Part shown: positions 1 through 6,483 of the stretch, piece after piece
How positions within the stretch are numbered: position 1 is the stretch's first letter
Layout of the letters: each line of letters begins with the position of its first letter
Source of the DNA: Dehalococcoidia bacterium
GTDB taxonomy: Bacteria; Chloroflexota; Dehalococcoidia; SZUA-161
Assembly: GCA_004376205.1 (NCBI GenBank)
Contig: SOKG01000059.1
Location: 1-10,363, forward strand
Direction: 5' to 3'
DNA: 10,363 nucleotides
The notes under the pieces: generated by a model
Told to the model about the DNA's origin: nothing
Database searches by the model: none
What the model saw: only the letters and a program-made list of their open reading frames with translations
Program-made: the position numbers and the translations under genes

Positions 1-1
1 G

Positions 2-1219
2 CTAACCAAACAAGTCTACTCTTTGTGAGTTCCCATCCTTGTCAATATGCTCGATGACTATGGGAAAACCTTCCTTTCCGCCCAAGCTCACCTTGGTTCG
101 TGCAAGCTCCAGCAGATCCATCGGGCTAACGCAGGTCTCAGGTGGATTGACTCCTTTTGCGTCTATTTTTCCCGTGGCCATGAGAATAGCGCCCAGCGCA
201 GCAGGAATGCCAGTACCTTCGCCCATTCCCTGTCCCCTCGATGACATCGAGAAAACGTAGGCGTTCCTTTCTCCATTCTTGTAGCCTGTAACGACTATCT
301 TCAGGCAGCCCATAGGTTCGCTAAGCCCGGCCTCTCTCATCAATTCCTGCCTTCGCGAGAGAATAAACGCTACTGCGAATTCGAGAGGGACGATTTTCTG
401 GCCCTGAACCTCAATCGGCTCTTCATCTGTGACGCCCACCCTGACCATTCCCTTGATCAGTTCCGCGTAGGCAGGCGGCAGCACAAGTCCCAGATTTGTT
501 ACTCTCTTCACGTTCGTCAAGTACTTTGGCAGCGTTAACGTTTCCGGATGTGGATATGCATACACGTTGTAGCTACCAACATCTCTAAATTCGACCTCTT
601 CTTCCAGCGCCTTTCCGCTTTCCTCAAAGAGTCCCACTGTTGTGAATTGGCCGTTGAGGAACATCGGTATGTCCATTCTCATGGAGTGAATTCTATGCTT
701 CACAACTGCCGCGCCTTCGACCTTTTCTCCACCGTGGGCATGGTATATGTCAACAGCCTCAACTTGATCAAGCATAGAGTCAGCACAGAATCTGACCAGC
801 ACGTTGGCCACGCCCGGGGAACTGCCCATTCCGATTAATGCAGAGATTCCAGCCTTCCTGGCGTCTTCGTTCATGTCGAGAAGCTTCTCGGTGGCATCAA
901 GGTCATCGCAAACATCGATGTAGTTTGTTCTGGAATCGATAACTGCCCGCAATATTACGGGTCCGTACTCATAGAAAGGTCCGACACAGTTAAGGACGAG
1001 TGATGAGCCTTCGATTGCGTTTCTTATGCTCTGCGGACTTAACGCATCAAACTCAACAGCGGAAGCTTTGCCCGGGCCCAGCCTCTCCGCCACCTTCTTC
1101 GCCTGTGCTATCCTGATGTCGGCGATCACCACTTCGGAAAATACACCGCTTGAAACAAGCGTTTCAGCCGCTATGCTCCCGACAACGCCACATCCTCCCA
1201 GAACAGTGACTTTCGACAT
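2..1219 (-). CDS. Saccharopine dehydrogenase-like NAD(P)-dependent oxidoreductase
   Basis: A complete 405-residue cytoplasmic oxidoreductase of the saccharopine dehydrogenase/homospermidine synthase-like superfamily. Seen: an N-terminal Rossmann fold with the dinucleotide loop GGCGVVG at residues 8-14; an acidic residue, D34, at the end of the second strand (often a sign of NAD preference, although R36 could also help bind NADP); NCVGPF at 77-82; YIDVCDD at 100-106; and GMGSSPGVAN at 130-139. All are family hallmarks. The C-terminal half resembles the substrate domain of Lys9-type proteins. Start: ATG preceded by AAGGAGGGTGAG, a strong ribosome-binding site. It is the last of three co-oriented genes, 24 bp after the RuBisCO-like gene, so it probably oxidises or reduces an intermediate of the same pathway. 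True lysine-pathway saccharopine dehydrogenase is unlikely in this company. Substrate unknown. The stop codon lies at the window edge, so the operon may continue outside. Confidence 0.85.
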   Translation of the reverse strand: MSKVTVLGGCGVVGSIAAETLVSSGVFSEVVIADIRIAQAKKVAERLGPGKASAVEFDALSPQSIRNAIEGSSLVLNCVGPFYEYGPVILRAVIDSRTNYIDVCDDLDATEKLLDMNEDARKAGISALIGMGSSPGVANVLVRFCADSMLDQVEAVDIYHAHGGEKVEGAAVVKHRIHSMRMDIPMFLNGQFTTVGLFEESGKALEEEVEFRDVGSYNVYAYPHPETLTLPKYLTNVKRVTNLGLVLPPAYAELIKGMVRVGVTDEEPIEVQGQKIVPLEFAVAFILSRRQELMREAGLSEPMGCLKIVVTGYKNGERNAYVFSMSSRGQGMGEGTGIPAALGAILMATGKIDAKGVNPPETCVSPMDLLELARTKVSLGGKEGFPIVIEHIDKDGNSQRVDLFG

Positions 1220-1243
1220 CTCACCCTCCTTTTCAACCTATGC

Positions 1244-2548
1244 CTAAATGCCTTTGCCAAATGGGTCAGCCCATAGCTTCAGCACTACATCCAATTCTGG
1301 GTGATCTTTTGCATACTCTTCCAGTGATATTCCCTGCATCACTGCATCAATAGCCTGACGGAATGCTTTCCCGCCAGCGACCGGACCTTGCGGATGGGCA
1401 TGAATGCCGCCACCTGAACCTATCACGATATCATTGCCCAGGTCTGCTACTACTTTGGGTACCATAGACTGCGTAATGCCACCAGACGGCATCGGAAAGG
1501 TAGGTTTAAGATGGTATAGAGGAAACGTCAGGTTCTTGACGACATTTCGGAACTTGTCGGGGATTACCGGGGCTTTGCCGTATGGTGCGGGTATAACAAC
1601 CACGTCTGCACCGGCGAGTCGCGGCAGTTTCCCCAGTACAATGTGAGAACTTATACCGTGCAAAGGCGACATGTACATTGCCCCGGCTATGTCCATATGG
1701 GCAAGAATAGGGACGTTTATGCTAGGATCCTCTGCCAGAGCCTGCATAACCGGCAGTCCAACAGCGAGATAGTTTACCATCAGCGCATTGCATCCAAGCT
1801 CAACAGCGCGCCTGGCGTTCTCGAAGACCTTCGGCACTGAGTCAGTTATGTTCACGGTGTAAAGAGTGCGCTCACCCGTCTCCTCATAAACTTGCTTCTC
1901 GATCTCCATGTAACGTTTGACACGGCCTTCTACAGAATTAAACGAGGCATCTGCTATTAGTTCATCATCCTTGATAATGTCGCATCCACCCAGGGCGGCA
2001 TCCCTGAACAGGTTAGCCCCAAGCTCTAGTGGGTAACCTGTACACGGCTTTATCATGTTGTTTAAAAGAGGTCGCCTCGGAACTCCCAGGATTTCCCTAA
2101 CCCCATCTATGCCAAATTTGGGGCCCTTGAAACCAGCGACGTACTTCTCTGGAAAGCGGACGTCCAGCAGCTTTATATTCCCGCCCATCGAGATGTTGCC
2201 TACTACGGATGTCAATAACATGGGTATCTGTGCTCCGATGTTGACTTCGGGATAGGCTACCTGGATCACCCAGTTCCTCGTTTGCACCGAGGGAGGCACC
2301 TCAAACTCAAAGTCAGGCACCTCGTACACGCCCAGCACCTTGGCAACATGACGGCGGCGAACCTCCGGAGTCTCCCCCGGAACCGGTACCCAGGTGCCAG
2401 TGCTCTGCTCGACCGCAAGCGCCATAGACAGTAAGGGTATAGGAACCTCTGCCGCGAAAGAAGCAAGGTAGGTAGCTATAATGTATTCGTCGTAGTCAAT
2501 ACCGTCCGGCAGTGCCACAGGGAGCCCCAAGATTTCCTCAGTATTCAT
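1244..2548 (-). CDS. RuBisCO-like protein (form IV type, non-carboxylating)
   Basis: A 434-residue member of the RuBisCO large-subunit superfamily. Seen, in order: EQSTGTW at 47-53 (loop of the phosphosugar site), GNIS at 117-120, MIKPCTG at 165-171, KDDE at 193-196, AHMDIAGA at 283-290, YGK at 323-325, SGG at 355-357 and GGG at 379-381. Against the spinach enzyme, K175, K201 (carbamylated), D203, E204, K334 and the glycine-rich phosphate loops are kept as K167, K193, D195, E196 and K325. K177 is C169, H294 is D286, R295 is I287 and H327 is V318. It therefore should not fix CO2, but keeps a Mg-carbamate centre fit for enolisation or decarboxylation of a phosphorylated substrate. Known RLP roles include the MtnW enolase of methionine salvage and the apionate-pathway decarboxylase and transcarboxylase; this subclass is unassigned by me. 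The ATG overlaps the kinase stop (ATGA) and its GGAGG lies 7 nt upstream, inside the kinase gene, so the two are translationally coupled. Confidence 0.93.
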   Translation of the reverse strand: MNTEEILGLPVALPDGIDYDEYIIATYLASFAAEVPIPLLSMALAVEQSTGTWVPVPGETPEVRRRHVAKVLGVYEVPDFEFEVPPSVQTRNWVIQVAYPEVNIGAQIPMLLTSVVGNISMGGNIKLLDVRFPEKYVAGFKGPKFGIDGVREILGVPRRPLLNNMIKPCTGYPLELGANLFRDAALGGCDIIKDDELIADASFNSVEGRVKRYMEIEKQVYEETGERTLYTVNITDSVPKVFENARRAVELGCNALMVNYLAVGLPVMQALAEDPSINVPILAHMDIAGAMYMSPLHGISSHIVLGKLPRLAGADVVVIPAPYGKAPVIPDKFRNVVKNLTFPLYHLKPTFPMPSGGITQSMVPKVVADLGNDIVIGSGGGIHAHPQGPVAGGKAFRQAIDAVMQGISLEEYAKDHPELDVVLKLWADPFGKGI

Positions 2549-4104
2549 TTAGACACCTCCTTGCATAAGCGTGCTTCGTCGAGCCTCTTCTCGTTTAGTC
2601 GTTTGTAGAAGCGTCGCAGGCTTCTGTATGCCTCCTGATATGAATGGAAAAGTGAATCGTAAACCTTGCGATTCTCCTCTTGCGGCTCAAAGACCTTGTC
2701 TACTTTCACAACGTCTTTCAGCGCCTCGAAGCTGGGATATATCCCCAACCCGATCGCCGCAACAAGTGCAGCCCCAACTGCTCCCGCCTCTTGAGGGTCG
2801 CGTACGGTCTCAACCCGCCTGCAAGTTACATCGGACAGGATCTGCATCCAAGGTTCGCTCCTTGCCACTCCACCTATGACGCGAAGTGTTGGGATAGGGA
2901 ATTTAAAATGCTTGTCCACGATTTCGACAATCCATCTTATGTTGTACGCTACACCCTCATAGACAGCACGCAGTAGGTTCTCGCGGGTGTGGTCGGCGCT
3001 CAGGTTGAGGAAACTGGAACGAATGTTGCAATCAGCTATTGGGGCCCTCTCCCCATACATCCACGGGGTGAAAATCAGATAGCCAGAGCCCGGAGGGACT
3101 TGACTGACTTTCTCATCCATTAGTGTATAGATATCGGATACCTGCGGATCCATTTTTTCTGACTTATACAGCTCATCACCCATCCATTGCAGGCAGGCAC
3201 CGGCCGTTTCCGTTTCAGCAATCAGAAACGCCTTGTTCGGGTCTGCTGAATGGATTGTCGCTGCTCCATATTTGCCCCGGGGCGTACGCTTTGTTACAAC
3301 ACCCACCCATCCCGACGTGCCAAGGTAGACATGCCCGTCACCTTCACATACGGCACCGGAACCGACAGCTGCACAGGCAGCATCTCCTGCACCAGCTATG
3401 ACTGGCGTGCCCTGGAGAAGCCCAAGCTCACTCGATGCTTCTCTTGACAGCGTTCCGACCTGATCAATCGACCGTACAAGTGGCGGTGCTTTTTCCGGAT
3501 CGAGGCCAACATAGCGGAAAAGACCCTTGAGCCATGTTTTTTTCTTGAGGTCAATTCCAAATACAGAAGCGCCTGTCCATTCCATAGCTATGTTGCCTGT
3601 GCTCCGATAGATGAGATAACCATTGACATCGAGAAAATATTTCATCTTGTCGTATATGTCGGGCTCTTCCGATTTGAGCCAAAGTAGCTTCGGGACACAG
3701 TCTTTTCCACATAAGGTGGTGCCGGCAACAAGCGCAAATATACGAGCGTGGCCGAACTTCCTCATCAGTCTCTCCGCTTGCTTGCAAGCCCTGTTATCAA
3801 GCCAGATTATTGCAGGCCTGAGGTGTCTTCCTTCTGAATCCATAGGGACTATGCCGAGCATCTGCCCACTGAACGTCAAACACAACACATCGTTCGGTGA
3901 CGCTCCTGTCTGCTCCAGAAGAAGCTTCGTAGTGGTCTTTACTGCGTTCCACCAATCCTCAGGGTCTTGCTCGGCCCAGTCTGACTTTGGATAGCAAACG
4001 GTGTAGTTCTGGGAGCATTTGCCACGGACCTGCCCCTCGACGTCTACTAGAACCGCTTTGTTTGCGCTTGTCCCCACATCATGCGCAATTATGTATTTGG
4101 CCAT
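2545..4104 (-). CDS. FGGY-family carbohydrate kinase (xylulokinase-like)
   Basis: A 519-residue ATP-dependent sugar kinase of the FGGY family, cytoplasmic, expected to phosphorylate a ketose, polyol or sugar acid. Seen: phosphate-binding loop HDVGTSANKAV at residues 8-18, AEQDPEDWW at 44-52, SGQMLG at 79-84, WLDNR at 101-105, catalytic-base motif GAGDAA with D241, the ATP-site segment LGTSGW at 261-266, and the C-terminal GGVARS (411-416) with an alanine-rich helix after DPQEAGAVGAA. The length is normal for the family. Xylulokinases have SGQMHG, whose His contacts xylulose; here it is Leu83, so the substrate probably differs. A TTG start 9 bp upstream is possible, but I prefer the ATG because the protein then begins like its relatives and a GGGG stretch lies about 9 nt before it. 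It is the first gene of the minus-strand operon, overlapping the RuBisCO-like gene by 4 bp, so its product is the likely precursor of the RLP substrate. Confidence 0.92.
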   Translation of the reverse strand: MAKYIIAHDVGTSANKAVLVDVEGQVRGKCSQNYTVCYPKSDWAEQDPEDWWNAVKTTTKLLLEQTGASPNDVLCLTFSGQMLGIVPMDSEGRHLRPAIIWLDNRACKQAERLMRKFGHARIFALVAGTTLCGKDCVPKLLWLKSEEPDIYDKMKYFLDVNGYLIYRSTGNIAMEWTGASVFGIDLKKKTWLKGLFRYVGLDPEKAPPLVRSIDQVGTLSREASSELGLLQGTPVIAGAGDAACAAVGSGAVCEGDGHVYLGTSGWVGVVTKRTPRGKYGAATIHSADPNKAFLIAETETAGACLQWMGDELYKSEKMDPQVSDIYTLMDEKVSQVPPGSGYLIFTPWMYGERAPIADCNIRSSFLNLSADHTRENLLRAVYEGVAYNIRWIVEIVDKHFKFPIPTLRVIGGVARSEPWMQILSDVTCRRVETVRDPQEAGAVGAALVAAIGLGIYPSFEALKDVVKVDKVFEPQEENRKVYDSLFHSYQEAYRSLRRFYKRLNEKRLDEARLCKEVSK

Positions 4105-4373
4105 ATGCCTCAACCCCGCCGCAATTATGCTACAGATAGCATTGTCTATGCAATAGTGGCATTTCTACCATTGGAGAAAAAGAGCAGCTAAGACTCAAAA
4201 CTGAATCTCAACTTCAACGATCGTAGATAAAAAAAGAACGATTTTGCAGGCCAGCAACTCTAACTCTAAAGGTGGTACAATAATCCGGGGCTAGTCACAG
4301 GGACATAGTGGCCGCCATCGAGACGGCTATGGGATGACGGTTGACTGAACGAAGAGAGATAGAAAGGGGCGAG
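4105..4373. other. Divergent intergenic region
   Basis: The space between two divergent genes, richer in A+T than its flanks. Besides the minus-strand promoter candidate it contains the 8-bp perfect palindrome ACGATCGT at 4217-4224, followed by an A-rich run. A TACAAT box at 4276-4281 could serve the rightward VOC gene but has no convincing -35 partner at the right distance. I see no RNA gene and no convincing terminator. Confidence 0.5.
4124..4153 (-). promoter_or_regulatory. Candidate sigma-70 promoter for the kinase-RLP-dehydrogenase operon
   Basis: Read on the minus strand, TTGCAT (4153-4148) is followed after 18 bp by CATAAT (4129-4124). Transcription would start some 16 nt before the kinase ATG, giving a very short leader. 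The -35 box overlaps a small dyad, GCAT-N5-ATGC (4139-4151), which could bind a regulator. Both boxes match consensus at four or five of six positions; this is a pattern call only. Confidence 0.4.
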
Positions 4374-4841
4374 ATGTCAGAAGGAAGAGAACCCAGGTTG
4401 AGACTACCGCCAGTAGAACAGATCGGCATCGTGGTGAAGGATATGGACGCGACCATGGAATTCTTCAGTTCTGTCTTTGGCTGGGGTCCATGGGGCGTCC
4501 TGGACGACCTCGAAATGAAGGATTGTCTCTATCGGGGCAAGTCATGCGATGCCCGGTTAAAGCTGGCCTTCGCTCAGTCGGGATCCGTTGAGATCGAGCT
4601 GATTCAGGTGTTGGAGGGCGAAACGATCCACACGGAGTTCCTGAGAGAGCGAGGAGAGGGACTCCATCATCTGCGCTTCAAGGTGGATGACCTCGACGCC
4701 ACGCTGGCTGAGCTGTCCAAGGAGGGCATTGAGGTGCTGTTCCGCAAGAACTTCCCCGAACTCGGTGTGGACTTCGCCTACCTGAACACCGACAAGGTCG
4801 GCGGTATCATGATCGAACTGATCGAGTACATGACCCGCTGA
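4374..4841 (+). CDS. VOC-fold metalloenzyme (glyoxalase / methylmalonyl-CoA epimerase-like)
   Basis: A 155-residue vicinal-oxygen-chelate protein: two beta-alpha-beta-beta-beta modules, residues about 14-80 and 95-150. Metal ligand candidates are all at the usual places: Q16 in VEQIGIVV, E75 in VEIELIQ, H98 or H99 in GLHHLRF, and E148 in IMIELIE. The Q/E/H/E set is like that of human glyoxalase I, while methylmalonyl-CoA epimerases have His at the first place. FGWGPW at 35-40 is typical of the epimerase-like branch. The reaction could be epimerisation or isomerisation of an acyl-CoA, or another VOC chemistry. Start: ATG at 4374 with AAGGGG about 5 nt upstream; a TTG 33 bp earlier has no such site and would add a charged tail unlike the family. 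It stands alone between the two arms, pointing with the acyl-CoA genes, so a role beside them is an inference from position. Confidence 0.82.
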   Translation: MSEGREPRLRLPPVEQIGIVVKDMDATMEFFSSVFGWGPWGVLDDLEMKDCLYRGKSCDARLKLAFAQSGSVEIELIQVLEGETIHTEFLRERGEGLHHLRFKVDDLDATLAELSKEGIEVLFRKNFPELGVDFAYLNTDKVGGIMIELIEYMTR

Positions 4842-4913
4842 TGCTCGAGAGGGGCTTAGTTTTAGAAATCCGCCCCGCACAGGAGGCTCGCCCTGGGACA
4901 GAGTGCAACTCGG

Positions 4914-4942
4914 TTGACAAATGCACACACCGATGATATAAG
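4914..4942 (+). promoter_or_regulatory. Strong sigma-70-type promoter upstream of the acyl-CoA operon
   Basis: The -35 box TTGACA (4914-4919) is a perfect consensus match. It is followed by exactly 17 bp and then TATAAG (4937-4942), five of six matches to the -10 consensus. Transcription should begin near 4949, about 260 nt before the acyl-CoA dehydrogenase start. It is the best promoter in the window and probably drives the whole rightward operon. Confidence 0.7.
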
Positions 4943-5116
4943 ACCTCTGCGAAGCTCTGTAACAACACGGCTTCAAGCTTTGGTTCCCACTCTACACTCA
5001 CCGAGGAGCAGACCCAAGTGATAGGCATGTGAGCAGCGAAAAGCGAGATGCCACCTGTCCTGTTGCAGCAGTATCGAATTGACTGTGATGTGAATTGGCC
5101 GGACCAGCTCCTAACC

Positions 5117-5128
5117 TGCAGCGCTGCA
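5117..5128. promoter_or_regulatory. Perfect 12-bp palindrome, candidate operator
   Basis: TGCAGCGCTGCA is its own reverse complement. It lies about 80 bp before the acyl-CoA dehydrogenase start and about 170 bp after the predicted transcription start. It might bind a dimeric regulator, or form a hairpin in the leader RNA, or be chance. No regulator gene lies in the window. Confidence 0.3.
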
Positions 5129-5208
5129 TGCTACCATTCTTTCGCTCAGCCGGACCGGGCACAAAGTGCAGAGGGGACGGAATACACAGCTGAGTTCGGG
5201 AGACCGAA

Positions 5209-6384
5209 ATGGAATTTGCCCTGACACCTGAGGAAGAGCGGTTTTGCCAGGAATGCACCGAATACCTCAGGAAACAGAAGACCCCCGAGCTGGTGGCTGA
5301 ACTGGAAGCCCGATCGGGGTATGGAGGAGGGCCTGTCTACACAGGATTGGTCCGCCGGATGGGGCGTGATGGCTGGCTGGGCGTGGGCTGGCCCAACGAG
5401 TTTGGCGGGCAGGGACGCACGCCAATGGAGCAGCATCTCTTCTATGAGATCTGCTTCTACGAGGAAATCCCCCTCCCTGTACTGGGCTTGAACACGGTGG
5501 GGCCGGCGATAATGCGAATTGGCACCGATGAGCAGAAAAGGAGATATCTTCCTCCTATTCTCCGAGGCGAATTGGAGGTTTGCATAGGGTATACCGAGCC
5601 TGATGCTGGCACCGATCTAGCCTCCCTTAAGACCACGGCTGTGAGGAACGGGGATGACTATGTTATCAACGGGCAAAAGATCTTCATCACCCATGCGGAC
5701 TTTGCCGATTATATATGGCTTGCTGCCAGGACCGATCCCCAAGCCCCCAAACACCGGGGAATCTCCGTCTTCATGGTGCCCATGAGTACCCCAGGCATTT
5801 CGGTTCAACCAATCATGACCATGGGTGGAGAAAGAACAAACTATACGTTCTTTGACAACGTAAGGGTCCCAGGGGAATGCCTCGTTGGCGAGGAGAACAA
5901 AGGCTGGAAATACATGACAACGCAACTGAGCTTCGAGCGCATAGCACTAGTTCCCTCCGCACCGATGAGACGAAACGTCGAACAGACCACTCAGTGGGCA
6001 AAGGAGACCAACTATGATGGCAAAGCCGTCATTGAACTGCCATGGGTGAGGCGGAAGTTCGCAGAATTGATGCTGGAATTGGAAGTTCTCAAGATGCTCA
6101 ACTACTATGTGGTCTGGCTGATAACCAAAGACGCTCTTGTGTATGCGGAATCATCCATGGTCAAGGTTTATGGGGTAGAGCTGAATCAGCGGCTCAATAG
6201 CTCGTTGCTGCAGATCATGGGGCAGTTCGGGCAGTTGCAGACGGGGTCCAAATGGGCTCCTCTTAAGGGTAAGGTGGAACATGCTCTTAGGATGGATATA
6301 GTACTCATATTTGGCGGAGGCGCCCTCGAAGTTCAAAGGAATATTATGGCGATGGCTGGCCTGGGCATGCCCAGGTCGATGTAG
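5209..6384 (+). CDS. Acyl-CoA dehydrogenase (FadE/ChsE-like)
   Basis: A 391-residue FAD-dependent acyl-CoA dehydrogenase that introduces an alpha-beta double bond into an acyl-CoA, passing electrons to ETF. Seen: N-terminal helical domain (about 1-122) with WPNEFGGQG at 61-69; FAD/substrate beta domain with GYTEPDAGTDLASL at 127-140 and INGQKIFITHA at 153-163; FDNVRVP at 215-221; C-terminal helical domain with GQFGQLQ at 338-344 and GGGALEVQRNIMA at 369-381. The glutamate of the usual Y-E-G-T motif is glycine (near G369/G370), as in many actinobacterial FadE/ChsE-type proteins; E266 in AKETNYDG is a candidate base in the place used by isovaleryl-CoA dehydrogenase-like enzymes. ChsE enzymes pair two different subunits, but only one gene is here. 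Start: ATG with GGGAG 6 nt upstream and a normal family N-terminus. First gene of the rightward operon. Confidence 0.9.
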   Translation: MEFALTPEEERFCQECTEYLRKQKTPELVAELEARSGYGGGPVYTGLVRRMGRDGWLGVGWPNEFGGQGRTPMEQHLFYEICFYEEIPLPVLGLNTVGPAIMRIGTDEQKRRYLPPILRGELEVCIGYTEPDAGTDLASLKTTAVRNGDDYVINGQKIFITHADFADYIWLAARTDPQAPKHRGISVFMVPMSTPGISVQPIMTMGGERTNYTFFDNVRVPGECLVGEENKGWKYMTTQLSFERIALVPSAPMRRNVEQTTQWAKETNYDGKAVIELPWVRRKFAELMLELEVLKMLNYYVVWLITKDALVYAESSMVKVYGVELNQRLNSSLLQIMGQFGQLQTGSKWAPLKGKVEHALRMDIVLIFGGGALEVQRNIMAMAGLGMPRSM

Positions 6385-6426
6385 GGCCAACATCCTGCGA
6401 AGAAGCTGTGGGGAGTCAAAGAAAGT

Positions 6427-6483
6427 ATGAGCCTTGGTCAAGCGAGCAAAACTGTTGGAGAGGAGGCACAGTATGGGCCTTAG
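6427..6483 (+). pseudogene. Degenerate tandem copy of the N-terminus of the first MaoC gene
   Basis: An 18-codon reading frame beginning ATG and ending TAG. Its first 13 residues, MSLGQASKTVGEE, parallel MGLSQAEKLVGKE at the start of the following MaoC protein. The DNA of 6427-6465 and 6473-6511 matches at 27 of 39 positions without gaps. The two copies are 46 bp apart, so they are in different frames, and the short frame ends 11 nt inside the next gene. It contains the AGGAGG ribosome-binding site of the real gene. It is either the remnant of a duplicated or lost paralogue, or a small upstream frame that couples translation. I favour a remnant. Confidence 0.55.

Larger units (their letters stand above)
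4842..5208. other. Intergenic region and probable long 5' leader of the acyl-CoA operon
   Basis: A 367-bp gap without a supportable gene. It holds a strong promoter candidate at 4914-4942, a perfect 12-bp palindrome at 5117-5128, and a direct repeat GCCGGACC at 5098-5105 and 5149-5156 that brackets the palindrome. A short possible stem, GGCAT (5024-5028) with ATGCC (5048-5052), is weak. No T-box, known riboswitch motif or tRNA was recognised. Confidence 0.5.

Noticed and set aside
1244..2548. Genuine CO2-fixing RuBisCO
   Set aside because: Equivalents of K177, H294, R295 and H327 are replaced, and no phosphoribulokinase or small subunit is nearby.
4341..4373. TTG start extending the VOC protein by 11 residues
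   Set aside because: No ribosome-binding site stands before the TTG, while AAGGGG precedes the ATG; the extra residues are not family-like.
4848..4886. Possible terminator after the VOC gene (GGGGC pairing with GCCCC)
   Set aside because: The stem is only about 5 bp with a loop of about 16 nt and no following T-run, so an intrinsic terminator is not supported.
5018..5080. Short leader-peptide frames starting GTG in the 5' leader
   Set aside because: The frames are very short or lack a well-spaced ribosome-binding site, and no attenuation-type codon run is present.
4949..5208. T-box or known riboswitch in the long leader
   Set aside because: No T-box core (AGGGTGG-like) and no recognisable riboswitch motif was found; the hairpins visible by eye are weak.
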